64,000 nt of DNA from Arcanobacterium phocae (GTDB lineage Bacteria > Actinomycetota > Actinomycetes > Actinomycetales > Actinomycetaceae), in assembly GCF_900105865.1 (NCBI RefSeq), contig NZ_LT629804.1:1798001-1862000 (forward strand), written 5' to 3'. A program made the position numbers and the translations under genes. The notes beneath the pieces are model-generated. The model worked only from the letters and a program-made list of their open reading frames with translations. It ran no database searches and was not told the DNA's origin. Positions within the stretch are counted from its first letter, which is position 1; each line of letters starts with the position of its first letter. This document shows positions 36,653 to 45,625 of the stretch, one piece after another.

Positions 36653-37414
36653 TTAGAGCACGCCATCTGCACGGAGCACAGAAACAAGTTCATTTACTGC
36701 ATCTGGACCGGCAAAAATTGTTCGTTTACGCTCACGCTCGGCTGGTTTTTGGTGCGCAACAGGTCGCACACCAGCTGGAGCCGGCTCAACATCTGCCAGC
36801 GTCAGTACCTCGACCGGAGTTTTACCTGCAGCCAGAATTTCCTTCATCGACGGTGCCGGGACACGTGCCGCATCTGATGTAACTGCCACAACAACAGAAC
36901 CAGAAACATCTACCGTGCGAGTTCCACCAGCAACCTGCTGAGTAAGGCGATAGCCGCCGTCGAGAGGTTCAATTTTCTCTACTTGTTGGAATACCGGCCA
37001 GCCAAGATAACCGCCAAGTATCGCTGAAGTCATTGAGGCTCCGTTATCAATTGATGCATCACCAGTAATGACTATCGTTGCGTCTCCGATACGCGCGACT
37101 AGTTGTGAAAGTAGCTGAGCATATTGAGTAGGGTTGAGATCTTGCGCCGCATCATCAGCAAGGATCAGACCGCGAGAAAAGCCTTTAGACATAGCATTTT
37201 TCCGAGCCATGGATCCGCCAATAGCTGCTGCCCCAACACTGATGCCGATAGATTCTGTTCCTAGATCCGCGGCTAAGGCTTTGCCGACTTGGGCCGCCAC
37301 TGGATCATAATCGCTCATTGCAGGTTTTGCACGTGACCAGTCCACCGTACCATCAGCTGCTACTCGAGCATCTTGTGGGTTTGTGGTGTATTTGTATGCA
37401 ACAACTACACTCAT
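36653..37414 (-). CDS. fixA: Electron transfer flavoprotein beta subunit (FixA)
   Basis: A 253-residue protein of the EtfB family: 'VVVAYKYTTNPQDARV' at the N-terminus, 'LSQLVARIGDATIVITGDASIDNGASMTSAILGGYLGWP' in the middle and 'PAPSMKEILAAGKTPVEVL' near the end. The ATG at 37414 has AGGAGT 8 nt upstream; an in-frame GTG two codons earlier is the alternative. It is the first gene of a fixABCX operon located where pyrH would normally follow tsf. Confidence 0.94.
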   Translation of the reverse strand: MSVVVAYKYTTNPQDARVAADGTVDWSRAKPAMSDYDPVAAQVGKALAADLGTESIGISVGAAAIGGSMARKNAMSKGFSRGLILADDAAQDLNPTQYAQLLSQLVARIGDATIVITGDASIDNGASMTSAILGGYLGWPVFQQVEKIEPLDGGYRLTQQVAGGTRTVDVSGSVVVAVTSDAARVPAPSMKEILAAGKTPVEVLTLADVEPAPAGVRPVAHQKPAERERKRTIFAGPDAVNELVSVLRADGVL

Positions 37415-37616
37415 GAACACACTCCTATGAATTGCGGGTTTAAACCATCATAATTCTATACGCTTTGCGTAATCGCATGCGCTAGAAGTGTGGTGGGATT
37501 AGTCGCTAAACAGTTGCTGTCCCAAACGAAGTCTGGTCACTACACCACTACTGAAACTAAACCGTTCTTCGATGCCAGAATGGGGGGGTGCTACACGTGA
37601 TACCGTCCGCTAATCA

Positions 37617-37667
37617 CGGCAATAGTGCAAACCGAGGCATATATGCTCTCGGTTTGCACTATTGCCG
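37617..37667. repeat. Palindromic repeat, copy C
   Basis: A perfect 20 bp stem (CGGCAATAGTGCAAACCGAG / CTCGGTTTGCACTATTGCCG) encloses GCATATATGC(T). Arm core and TATAT loop match copies A and B (AATAGYGCAAACC), but this copy is more symmetric. Confidence 0.8.
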
Positions 37668-37712
37668 AGTTTCTCCACTGCCGACCTCGACAATCTCGAC
37701 TACCCACAAACA

Positions 37713-37746
37713 GTAAGGGCGAGGTTCAAAAGAACCTCGCCCTTAC
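37713..37746 (-). terminator. Rho-independent terminator of tsf
   Basis: A perfect 15 bp stem (GTAAGGGCGAGGTTC / GAACCTCGCCCTTAC) with a 4 nt loop, followed by TGTTTGTG on the minus strand. It lies 29 bp after the tsf stop. Confidence 0.92.
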
Positions 37747-37774
37747 ATTCTTAAGTTATGTACTTAAGCTGTGC

Positions 37775-38644
37775 TCACTGAGCGGCAGCGTCAGCAGCAG
37801 CTGCAGCCTCACCTACGCGAACGCGCTTGAAGCCGGTTACCTTGCCGCCAGCAGCCTCAACAACTTGACCAACAGAAAGCTTCGGATCACGAGCAAATGG
37901 CTGATCAACTAGCGTGATCTGCTTGAAGAAGCCCTTGAGACGTCCTTCAACGATCTTTGCGATAGCCTTTTCTGGCTTACCTTCAGCAACCGTGATATCG
38001 GTTGCAATGCGGCGCTCGTTTTCCACGATCTCAGCTGGAACTGCTTCTTCGTTGAGATACTGTGGGTTCATTGCTGCTATGTGAACAGCAACATCATGAG
38101 CAACCTTGGTGCCAGCTTCGTCAGTTGCAATGAGAACTGCAACCTGAGGTGGCAGATCGGTTGCGGTGCGGTGCATGTAAGATTCGATATGCTCGCCAGA
38201 AAGGGTCTCGAGAGAACCAACAGCAAGCTTCTCGCCGATAACACCGGTGAAGTTGTCGATACGATCCTTGACAGTACCTTCAGCCAGTGGAGCTTCGAGC
38301 AACGCATCTACGGAAGCAGCCTTAGCAGCAACAGCAGCTTCAAGCAGTTCCTCAGCGAAAGCAATGAACTTTTCGTTCTTTGCAACGAAGTCAGTTTCGG
38401 AGTTAACTTCGATGATGTAACCGGTCTGGCCGTCAGCGGAGTCAACGATCTTGGACAGAACGAGACCTGCACTTGCGGTGCGACCTTCGCGCTTTGCAGC
38501 GACCTTCAAGCCCTTGAGACGAAGCAACTCTTCAGCCTTGGCGGTATCGCCTTCAGCATCAGCTAGCGCTTTCTTAACGTCGAGCATTCCGGCACCAGTC
38601 TTCTCACGAAGAGCCTTAATATCAGCGACAGAGTAATTTGCCAT
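37775..38644 (-). CDS. tsf: Elongation factor Ts
   Basis: EF-Ts regenerates EF-Tu-GTP. The 289 residues start 'MANYSVADIKALREKTGAGMLDVKKAL' with a UBA-like domain, then 'GYIIEVNSETDFVAKNEKFIAFAEEL', the family signature. The length is normal. It follows rpsB at 29 bp and ends in a strong terminator, so the rpsB-tsf transcript stops before the fix genes. Confidence 0.97.
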   Translation of the reverse strand: MANYSVADIKALREKTGAGMLDVKKALADAEGDTAKAEELLRLKGLKVAAKREGRTASAGLVLSKIVDSADGQTGYIIEVNSETDFVAKNEKFIAFAEELLEAAVAAKAASVDALLEAPLAEGTVKDRIDNFTGVIGEKLAVGSLETLSGEHIESYMHRTATDLPPQVAVLIATDEAGTKVAHDVAVHIAAMNPQYLNEEAVPAEIVENERRIATDITVAEGKPEKAIAKIVEGRLKGFFKQITLVDQPFARDPKLSVGQVVEAAGGKVTGFKRVRVGEAAAAADAAAQ

Positions 38645-38673
38645 GTAAATATACCTTCCTTTATAAACCCAAA

Positions 38674-39504
38674 TCAGGCTTCAGTTGTTTCGGAAGCGGA
38701 CTCTTCGGTGGTTGCTTCAGCTTCAGCGACTGGAGCTTCTTCCTCCGCCTTGTCGGAAGCGAGCATTTCGCGCTCCCACTCTGGCATTGGTTCTTCAGCG
38801 GCATTCTTACCGCCATTACGGGCAAGAAGACCTTCAGCAACAGCGTCAGCAACAACACGGGTGAGGATTTCGATGGAGCGAATAGCGTCATCGTTTCCAG
38901 GAATGCCGTAGTCGACAACATCTGGATCACAGTTGGTGTCAAGAACAGCAACAACAGGAATGTTGAGCTTCTTGGCTTCAGCAACAGCCAAGTGCTCCTT
39001 ATTGGTATCAACGATCCAAATAGCGGAAGGAACCTTTGGCATGTCGCGAATACCACCGAGGGTACGCTCCAGCTTTTCCTTCTCGCGGCGCATCATCAAA
39101 AGTTCTTTCTTGGTGAACTTTGAGCCAGCGACGTCGTCGAAATCAATTAGTTCAAGTTCCTTGAGACGCTGAATACGGGATGAAACGGTGGCAAAGTTCG
39201 TCAGCATACCACCCAACCAACGCTCGTTCACGTATGGCATACCGACGCGCTCAGCCTGCTCGCGAATTGGCTGCTGTGCTTGGCGCTTAGTACCAACGAA
39301 GAGGATGTTGCCACCGTGAGCAACAGTTTCCTTAACGAAATCGTAGGTAGAGTTAATGTCTTCAACAGTTTTGCGAAGATCGATGATGTAAATGCCGTTG
39401 CGTTCGGTAAGAATGAAACGCTTCATCTTTGGGTTCCAACGGCGGGTCTGATGACCGAAGTGGACACCAGCTTCAAGCAGCTGGCGCATAGAAACGACTG
39501 CCAT
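38674..39504 (-). CDS. rpsB: 30S ribosomal protein S2
   Basis: S2 is needed late in 30S assembly. The 276 residues begin '[27 protein letters not shown]', then '[34 protein letters not shown]' and '[25 protein letters not shown]'-type motifs. An acidic tail of about 35 residues is typical of actinobacterial S2. The ATG has a Shine-Dalgarno (AAAGGACG). Confidence 0.97.
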   Translation of the reverse strand: MAVVSMRQLLEAGVHFGHQTRRWNPKMKRFILTERNGIYIIDLRKTVEDINSTYDFVKETVAHGGNILFVGTKRQAQQPIREQAERVGMPYVNERWLGGMLTNFATVSSRIQRLKELELIDFDDVAGSKFTKKELLMMRREKEKLERTLGGIRDMPKVPSAIWIVDTNKEHLAVAEAKKLNIPVVAVLDTNCDPDVVDYGIPGNDDAIRSIEILTRVVADAVAEGLLARNGGKNAAEEPMPEWEREMLASDKAEEEAPVAEAEATTEESASETTEA

Positions 39505-39892
39505 GGTCGTCCTTTCTCAGGCGTGAAAACACGCATAGATACGGTTAATGTATATCGGCGGGATTACCGATAAACCCTGGCGTGCCACCTTCTACAACAT
39601 AAGCACCGAAGCAGAAGAGACCTTACGGTGAACACACGCGCGAATTAGCTACACTTGTAGCCTTTCTAAGTTTACCTGACGCTCCTCATTTACAGCTAAC
39701 GTCTTGTTGGAGATAAGACGTGGGATTGGTGACATTTTCTGCTTTTCGCGAGCGCTTCTAGACAACTTGTTCGATTCTATTCGCTATTTTCTGAGCAGCG
39801 AATAATTATCCACATAGAACCAGATTTCTCCTGTTTTCCACAACTTCCATTATCAACCATTCCCAATCAATGTTTTCGCGCATACTGTCACT
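39505..39892. other. rpsB / M23 divergent intergenic region, several hairpins, no gene
   Basis: This 388 bp gap separates rpsB (leftward) from the M23 gene (rightward). It contains small perfect hairpins (GCTAC/GTAGC at 39648-39661; ACGTCTT/AAGACGT at 39699-39721), an 8 bp inverted repeat TATTCGCT/AGCGAATA at 39778-39804 and, directly after it, a perfect DnaA-box sequence TTATCCACA at 39806-39814. No small gene or known riboswitch was recognised. Confidence 0.5.
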
Positions 39893-40480
39893 ATGTTTAG
39901 ATCAACTGTTGCAAAAGCTTGTGTTTCTTGTGCCGTGCTGGCCACAAGTTTCATAGTTCCTGCTGTCTTTACGCATTCGCCAGATTCAGCTTTAGAACGC
40001 ACGGACATAGTGACCAGCGAGATCACGAGTCACTCGTTTCCATCCAGCAACCAGTCCCATGTGCGACAAGTTCCCATCAGGCATCGTTACGATTGGCCAA
40101 CTGGCCAGCCGGTTAGAGTTTTACAGCCGTTTAGCGTTGGCAAGTATAATTGGCTGCCCGGGCATCGCGGAGTTGATCTCGACATTACCCAAGGAAAACC
40201 AATATACGCTCCGGCAGCAGGAACAATCATCTATTCTGGAGTTCTTAATGACCGGCAGGTTATATCGATTCTTCACGACGACGGTATCCGGACTACTTAT
40301 GAGCCAGTAATCCCAGCAGTTGTTAAAGGACAGCGGGTACAACGGCATGAAATCATCGGAACCGTGGACGGCACTCATTGTGCTCCCTCGTCGTGTCTAC
40401 ATTGGGGAGCGAAACAAGGAAAGAATCATTACCTCAATCCGTTATCTTTATTAGAAGGTCCTATCGTCTTATTGGAATAA
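39893..40480 (+). CDS. Secreted M23-family peptidase-like protein
   Basis: A 195-residue protein with an N-terminal signal peptide ('ACVSCAVLATSFIVPAVF'). The LytM/M23 domain includes 'LPGHRGVDLDI' (HxxxD zinc motif), 'YAPAAGTIIYSG' and 'SSCLHWGAK'; here the first His of the usual HxH is Cys, as in many actinobacterial relatives whose motif reads CLHWG. It likely acts on, or binds, peptidoglycan outside the cell. Its place next to rpsB is conserved in actinobacteria. It ends 71 bp from the convergent recombinase gene. Confidence 0.9.
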   Translation: MFRSTVAKACVSCAVLATSFIVPAVFTHSPDSALERTDIVTSEITSHSFPSSNQSHVRQVPIRHRYDWPTGQPVRVLQPFSVGKYNWLPGHRGVDLDITQGKPIYAPAAGTIIYSGVLNDRQVISILHDDGIRTTYEPVIPAVVKGQRVQRHEIIGTVDGTHCAPSSCLHWGAKQGKNHYLNPLSLLEGPIVLLE

Positions 40481-40551
40481 CAATCCTTGGTGTTCTCCGA
40501 TATCTGCATAGATTTACCGGCCTATCAAAGATGACATGGTGGCTGCTATCC

Positions 40552-41478
40552 CTATGCGCGCGGGTGGGCTTGTCCAAATGCTGCTCGCAGACGTTCTGTA
40601 CTAACATGCGTATAGCGCTGCGTTGTCCCGATTGACGAATGCCCGAGTATTTCTTGCACAGCTCGTAAATCTGATCCGCCGTCAAGTAAATGCGTGGCGG
40701 CCGAGTGCCGTAAATCATGTGGCGTAATTTCTGGAAGATTTGCTTGGATCGTCAGCTGGTTGAGCGATTTTCGAACAACACGCGGGTCTATTCGCTTCCC
40801 GCGCACCCCAATAAACAAAGCCGGATCCTGAGCGTTGTTCCCTAAAAGGGACGAACGCACGCTCAACCATGCCATGAGAGCTGTGCGGGCTGGCCGTCCA
40901 AAAGGCACCACCCTCTCTTTGTTGCCTTTACCCAGCACTCGTATGGAATTATCCGGAGAGATATCGCCAATATTGATTCCAACTAACTCGCTTATTCGAA
41001 TTGCTGTGGCATAGAGCAGTTCAAAAATTGCAGCATCCCGAATAGCAATCGGATCTCCCGATTGTGTATTCTCATGAGCTACTCGGAGTAGTTCACGCGC
41101 CTGGGCAACAGATAACACATGTGGTAACTCATTTGCTGCTCGCGGAGCTTTAAGCTGTGCCCCCGGATCGTGATCAATTATTCCGGCTTTCAACATCCAT
41201 GCAGTAAAAGTGCGCACTGCGGCAGAATGCCGCGCTATCGAAGAACGAGCGTGTCCAGATTGTTGGCGATATGCCAACCAAGAACGCAAATCACGAATGT
41301 CAAGTTCCCCAATAGCTACCGCAGCGTTGTCCGACTGCTGATGTAAGAACTCCAAAAGCGATCGTGCTTCGGCAAGATATGCGCGGCATGTATGATCGGA
41401 CAGACCACGCCGCAAACTAATTTCTCGGCTATATCGAGCAAGGATATTCTCTAATGCTTGTGGTAGCTCCGCAGTCAT
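40552..41478 (-). CDS. xerC: Tyrosine recombinase, XerC-like
   Basis: A 308-residue site-specific recombinase. The N-terminal SAM-like DNA-binding domain spans about 1-110. Catalytic residues are visible: Arg161 ('ATAIRISELVG'), Lys in 'GKGNKERVVPF' (about 185-187), His254 and Arg257 ('HDLRHSAATHLL'), His280 ('EILGHSSIGTTQRYTHV') and Tyr289. XerC/D resolve chromosome dimers at dif. The position after dprA matches the actinobacterial xerC locus, and no mobile element ends are nearby. Confidence 0.92.
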   Translation of the reverse strand: MTAELPQALENILARYSREISLRRGLSDHTCRAYLAEARSLLEFLHQQSDNAAVAIGELDIRDLRSWLAYRQQSGHARSSIARHSAAVRTFTAWMLKAGIIDHDPGAQLKAPRAANELPHVLSVAQARELLRVAHENTQSGDPIAIRDAAIFELLYATAIRISELVGINIGDISPDNSIRVLGKGNKERVVPFGRPARTALMAWLSVRSSLLGNNAQDPALFIGVRGKRIDPRVVRKSLNQLTIQANLPEITPHDLRHSAATHLLDGGSDLRAVQEILGHSSIGTTQRYTHVSTERLRAAFGQAHPRA

Positions 41479-41501
41479 GCTTTCTATTCTAGCCTAGGAG
41501 T

Positions 41502-42644
41502 TCATACTCGCCTCCACCCCGTAGGCACGTTGCGCGCCCGGCCTAATAGCTCTAATCGAGCAAGTTTCACCAGAGCTTCTCTCTCACTCACCCCAGCAAC
41601 ACGAGCAATCGAGGACGCCGTTGCTGCACAAGTGAGTGGAATTGCCTCCCAAACCTGCTCCAAGATCTTGTCAAAGCCGTCATCAGGCATCTGGAAAATA
41701 TCTTCTCCTTCACCTGTGGAAAGCGTTAACTGTTGCCAAGAGACGAGTTCGCGCACATCTGCGCTATTACGAATTAGCGTTGCCCCGTTACGGATCAAAA
41801 GATGACAACCGTCGGCAACCGGAGTATCCACTAATCCTGGACACGCACCTACGGGCCGACCGCAGTCAATTGCATGACGCGCAGTAGATAATGCACCCGA
41901 CCTGCTAGGGGCCTCCACTACCACTGTTCCAGAACCTAATGCTGCGATAATCCGATTCCGAGATAAAAAACGATGCCGTTGTGGTGCTGCTCCTGGCGGA
42001 GATTCAGACAGGATGGCTCCTCGAGCTATCGTTGCATTAAAAAGATCTGAATGTGCGAGTGGATACGGTCTATCCACGCCGCCAGCCGATACTATGACGG
42101 TCTGTTTCCCATTGTGTAAGGCACCCAGATGAGCTTGCGCATCGATTCCAAAAGCTCCGCCAGAGACAATAATGTGGGTATCAGAAAGATCGCAGGCCAA
42201 ATTTCGGGCGATTCTTTTTCCGTAGGAACTAGCCGCACGTGATCCAACGAGCGAAATAGCCGGACGCGAAAGAACGTCAACATCTCCGCGAATCCACAGC
42301 CCAAAAACTGGAGCGCTGAGATCGTCTAAAGAGAACGGCCACTGTTTATCACCGGGTATCAAAAAACTGATGCCCATGCGTTTCATCGTAAACGTACTCA
42401 TTTCTTGATACGACGCTAACCGTAACTGCCATGCTTGCATCGTTCTTTGCACGTAATCACCGCGAGCGCCGCTGCGTTGTATAGCTTCTTCGATTTCATC
42501 GCTCAGCTGACTGTGGGTACCGTATTCTTTTACCCACGACAATGCCTGCTCATATGAAGTAGCTTCGATAAGTGCGTACGCGAGTGGATGGCCACCTTCG
42601 CATAGATAGCTCCACGCTTGAGCAGCACTATGTTCATTACCCAT
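41502..42644 (-). CDS. dprA: DNA-processing protein DprA
   Basis: DprA loads RecA on incoming single-stranded DNA in transformation. The Rossmann-like core includes 'SLVGSRAASSYGKRIARNLA', 'IVSGGAFGIDAQAHLGAL' and 'SESPPGAAPQRHRFLSRNRIIAALGSGTVVVEA'. The C-terminal ~70 residues form a winged-helix-like domain. It has 380 residues. The ATG overlaps the comM stop by one base and has GAGGAGA as Shine-Dalgarno. comM and yraN are upstream. Confidence 0.95.
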   Translation of the reverse strand: MGNEHSAAQAWSYLCEGGHPLAYALIEATSYEQALSWVKEYGTHSQLSDEIEEAIQRSGARGDYVQRTMQAWQLRLASYQEMSTFTMKRMGISFLIPGDKQWPFSLDDLSAPVFGLWIRGDVDVLSRPAISLVGSRAASSYGKRIARNLACDLSDTHIIVSGGAFGIDAQAHLGALHNGKQTVIVSAGGVDRPYPLAHSDLFNATIARGAILSESPPGAAPQRHRFLSRNRIIAALGSGTVVVEAPSRSGALSTARHAIDCGRPVGACPGLVDTPVADGCHLLIRNGATLIRNSADVRELVSWQQLTLSTGEGEDIFQMPDDGFDKILEQVWEAIPLTCAATASSIARVAGVSEREALVKLARLELLGRARNVPTGWRRV

Positions 42645-44161
42645 TATGTCTCCTCAATATTCGTTCGCAGGGAGAAAGCTAATGCCACATCGTCATCAGT
42701 GGGATGCGCATGTTCGTTAATATCGGCAACGGACCACGCTAGTTTCAAAATTCGGTCCATCCCGCGCATAGACAGCTGGCCCATACGTAACCTGTTATCG
42801 AACAACGCCGAAATAGCGTTGCTCAATGTCGTGTGCTCCCGCAACCACGAACCACTGAGCTGGCTGTTTCGGCCGTTTTGTCGCTCATATTGCCGTTGCT
42901 GAGCACACTCTATTTTTGCTCGCATGCGGGCACTCGTCGTCGTGCTTCCCATGTTGAGATCAGCTTTTGTGGGACGGTTAAGAGATATAACGACGTCGAT
43001 CCGGTCCCGCACCGGCCCACCTAACCGAGATTGGTAACTACGTAAGTCGCGCGAACTACACTGGCAGGCTCCTGGACCGTCAAGAGCTTTCCCGCATTTG
43101 CACGGGTTAGCGGCAGCTATGAGCTGAAACCGCGCGGGAAAACGAACCCTGGCAGAGCTGCGTGCGATGTCGATATACCCTGTTTCGAGTGGTTCTCGCA
43201 AAGCTTGGATGGCACGTGGTGAAAACTCAGCAAATTCGTCGCAAAAGAGGATTCCATTGTGAGCCGCAGTTATTGCTCCTGGACGGGCAATAGTACTTCC
43301 GCCACCAATAAGAGCAGCTACCGAAGTGGTATGGTGCGGACTCGCTAACGGTGGCCGGAAATTTAGTGCCGTGCAACTTTGACCCTGAACAGATTGAATA
43401 ATAGCTACCTCTATCGCTTCATCAGCTGATAGATCCGGCATAACAGTTGGTATCCGTTGGGCAATCATCGATTTTCCGACACCCGGTGAACCCAGCATCA
43501 ACATATGGTGTCCCCCAGCTACGGCGACTTCAGTAGCAATTAGTGCTGATTCTTGACCGTATACCTCAGCCATATCAAGTCGCTGATCGGGCATTTTTGT
43601 AGGCAATGCTAACGAGTTCTTGCCTGGACTATCAAATTGCGTGATACCCGTTTCCATCCATTGTGCGATTTGGGCGAGGCCAGCTACTGGCACAATGTTC
43701 ACCCCATCAACCAGTTGTGCCTCATGCGCGTTTTCTTGTGGAACAAGTACTGTTTTCAAGCCGTTTTCTTTTGCGGCCACGACGCTGGGCAGAACTCCTG
43801 GAACCGGACGCACACTTCCGTCTAGTCCTAGTTCTCCGATAGCCATCGCGCGCTTAGTTAATGGCCTATAGCCTTGGGCACATAAGATCGCGATAGCTAG
43901 GCCAAGATCTAACCCGGTGCCCGTCTTTGGCAGTGCACCGGGCGATAAATTTATTGTCAACCGTTCTTGTGGCCAGGGCAGACCGACCTGAGAAAAACTT
44001 GCGCGCAAGCGTTCCCGTGCTTCGTTCACTGCAGTATCAGGTAAGCCGACGATGGAGCACCGTGGCAGCCCGGGAAGAATAACTGCCTCAATAAGTACCG
44101 GTTGAGCACTGATTCCGATCAAAGTCATGCTCATCGCGCGCCCGACAATACCGATACTCAT
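42644..44161 (-). CDS. comM: ComM/YifB family Mg-chelatase-like AAA+ ATPase
   Basis: A 505-residue protein with an N-terminal domain ('GLPRCSIVGLPDTAVNEARERLRASF'), an AAA+ core with Walker A 'LGSPGVGKSMIAQRIPTVMPDLS' and Walker B-like 'GILFCDEFAEF', and a C-terminal Mg-chelatase lid. ComM is a helicase that helps heteroduplex branch migration in natural transformation. A Cys quartet ('NPCKCGKALDGPGACQCSSRD') fits the family. It overlaps yraN and dprA by a few bases. Confidence 0.94.
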   Translation of the reverse strand: MSIGIVGRAMSMTLIGISAQPVLIEAVILPGLPRCSIVGLPDTAVNEARERLRASFSQVGLPWPQERLTINLSPGALPKTGTGLDLGLAIAILCAQGYRPLTKRAMAIGELGLDGSVRPVPGVLPSVVAAKENGLKTVLVPQENAHEAQLVDGVNIVPVAGLAQIAQWMETGITQFDSPGKNSLALPTKMPDQRLDMAEVYGQESALIATEVAVAGGHHMLMLGSPGVGKSMIAQRIPTVMPDLSADEAIEVAIIQSVQGQSCTALNFRPPLASPHHTTSVAALIGGGSTIARPGAITAAHNGILFCDEFAEFSPRAIQALREPLETGYIDIARSSARVRFPARFQLIAAANPCKCGKALDGPGACQCSSRDLRSYQSRLGGPVRDRIDVVISLNRPTKADLNMGSTTTSARMRAKIECAQQRQYERQNGRNSQLSGSWLREHTTLSNAISALFDNRLRMGQLSMRGMDRILKLAWSVADINEHAHPTDDDVALAFSLRTNIEET

Positions 44162-44529
44162 GCGACATTCCGAATGTGGTTAAGTCGAAAATCGTCAACG
44201 GTTCTCGCCGTAATTGCGATAACGTCAATCGCTATCCGAGCAGCGCGCCGACGTTGAATATGTTGCCAGTGCCCGAAGGCTCGCCGAATTCGTTCTATTT
44301 TCTGGCCGGTAACGGCTTCTTCTGGAGCTCCGTAGCGTATACAACGCCGGGTCTTAACTTCGATTGCTACGAGCGCGTCACGCGCTGGATCATATGCAAC
44401 AATATCTAATTCGCCCGCGGGACTACGCCAGTTGCGGTCTAAGACGGCCCAGCCGCGGGACTGCACATAGCGCGAAGCAGTTTCTTCTCCCCAGGCACCC
44501 AACGACTGCCGATTATTTAGTGTTTCCAT
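44158..44529 (-). CDS. yraN: YraN family (UPF0102) nuclease-fold protein
   Basis: A 123-residue protein with a restriction-endonuclease-like core: 'LGAWGEETASRYVQSRGWAVLDRNWRSPAGELDIVAYD' and 'LVAIEVKTRR', giving the E...D...ExK arrangement of a PD-(D/E)xK nuclease. The function is not well defined; it is commonly encoded between rnhB and comM/dprA, as here. Confidence 0.9.
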   Translation of the reverse strand: METLNNRQSLGAWGEETASRYVQSRGWAVLDRNWRSPAGELDIVAYDPARDALVAIEVKTRRCIRYGAPEEAVTGQKIERIRRAFGHWQHIQRRRAARIAIDVIAITARTVDDFRLNHIRNVA

Positions 44530-44624
44530 AAGTTAATGAAAACAAATGCGGCATCGCGGCCAACGAGAAAAAATAAATCTGTGGAGAAAAGTTTAGCTAA
44601 ATGATCTTGTGGAAAAACCGGATA

Positions 44625-44933
44625 TCACATTGCCAGTTCATGCGTAATATCTGGCTTATTCAGCTCTTCAACATTGACATCTTTAAACGTTACGACACGA
44701 GCCTCGCGAATAAACCGAGATGGCCGGTAAATATCCCAGACCCATGCATCTTTCAACATCACTTCAAAGAAAATATCACCAGAGGCCGAGGCGCGAACCT
44801 TCACATCGACGTCGTTCGCCAAATAGAACCGTCGCTCAGTTTCAACAACAAACCGGAATAGATTAACTACTTCACGATACTCGCGGTACAACGCCAACTC
44901 AGCGTCTGCCTCAAAGTTTTCCAATTCACTCAT
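44625..44933 (-). CDS. DUF2469 family protein
   Basis: A 102-residue, acidic and highly conserved actinobacterial protein of unknown function: 'SELENFEADAELALYREYREVVNLFRFVVETERRFYLAN' and 'FEVMLKDAWVWDIYRPSRFIREARVVTFKDVNVEEL'. The ATG at 44933 overlaps the rnhB stop by 8 bp and matches the usual N-terminus; a start five codons upstream is less likely. Confidence 0.92.
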   Translation of the reverse strand: MSELENFEADAELALYREYREVVNLFRFVVETERRFYLANDVDVKVRASASGDIFFEVMLKDAWVWDIYRPSRFIREARVVTFKDVNVEELNKPDITHELAM

Positions 44934-45612
44934 TATTTGCCTGTCCAATCGTTGAGCTCACACCAGGGAGTTTCCACGCTGTCCGATGAAAATCGCACGG
45001 CCCATGTTCTGCTAAACCAGCGATATGTTGTGCTGAAGCATAGCCTTTGTTACGTTCAAAACCGTACTCAGGAAAATTCTGAGCAGCCTGAACCATAATC
45101 GCATCACGTTCCACCTTAGCTAATACACTCGCTGCCGCCACGACGGCGCAACGCGCGTCGCCTTTTACTTCCATGTGCACCGGCAATGCTGGTAGCGTGC
45201 AACCGGCATCGAATAGCCCGTCCGATGTCCACCAGTCGTGACTACCGTCGAGGAGTATTCCACCAATATCGTACTGGGTTAGTTGTGCTAGTGCGTGGCT
45301 CGCAGCGATCCGCAGTGCACCGATAATTCCAAAATCATTAACGTCATTAGCGCTCGCATGTCCAACTGCATGGACACTTACCCACGATGACACCGGTTCA
45401 ATCAGGTTTTCACGCGCTCGCGGCGATAGCAACTTAGAATCCCGCAAATTTTCCGGGAAGGCATCCTTCGTCTGGAGATTAACAAGAGCAATACCTACAC
45501 TTGCTGGACCAGCAATGGCACCGCGCCCTACTTCATCTACGCCCGCCAAAAATGCTCCGGGTTTCAGCGTTTTTAGCAGTTCTTTTTCAACAACACGATC
45601 AGGACGTAACAT
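44926..45612 (-). CDS. rnhB: Ribonuclease HII
   Basis: RNase HII removes RNA from DNA, including single ribonucleotides. The catalytic motif 'GVDEVGRGAIAGP' has Asp26 and Glu27, followed by 'LRDSKLLSPRARENL' and 'VKGDARCAVVAAASVLAKVERDAIM', which carry further acidic ligands. Length is 228 residues. It lies 13 bp after lepB and overlaps the DUF2469 gene. Confidence 0.95.
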   Translation of the reverse strand: MLRPDRVVEKELLKTLKPGAFLAGVDEVGRGAIAGPASVGIALVNLQTKDAFPENLRDSKLLSPRARENLIEPVSSWVSVHAVGHASANDVNDFGIIGALRIAASHALAQLTQYDIGGILLDGSHDWWTSDGLFDAGCTLPALPVHMEVKGDARCAVVAAASVLAKVERDAIMVQAAQNFPEYGFERNKGYASAQHIAGLAEHGPCDFHRTAWKLPGVSSTIGQANNE

Positions 45613-45625
45613 TCACACTACCCAA

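Larger units (their letters stand above)
37421..37774. other. fixA-tsf intergenic region: repeat copy C, tsf terminator, no gene
   Basis: This 354 bp gap contains the fixA upstream region, palindromic repeat copy C (37617-37667) and the tsf terminator (37713-37746). No coding frame was supported. Confidence 0.6.

Noticed and set aside
39505..39892. Cyclic-di-AMP (ydaO) riboswitch before the M23 gene
   Set aside because: Cell-wall hydrolase genes in actinobacteria often have one, but the conserved pseudoknotted aptamer blocks were not found here.
40552..41478. Integrase of a mobile element
   Set aside because: The tyrosine recombinase sits in a conserved housekeeping order beside dprA, with no attachment sites, tRNA target or cargo genes, so XerC is the simpler reading.
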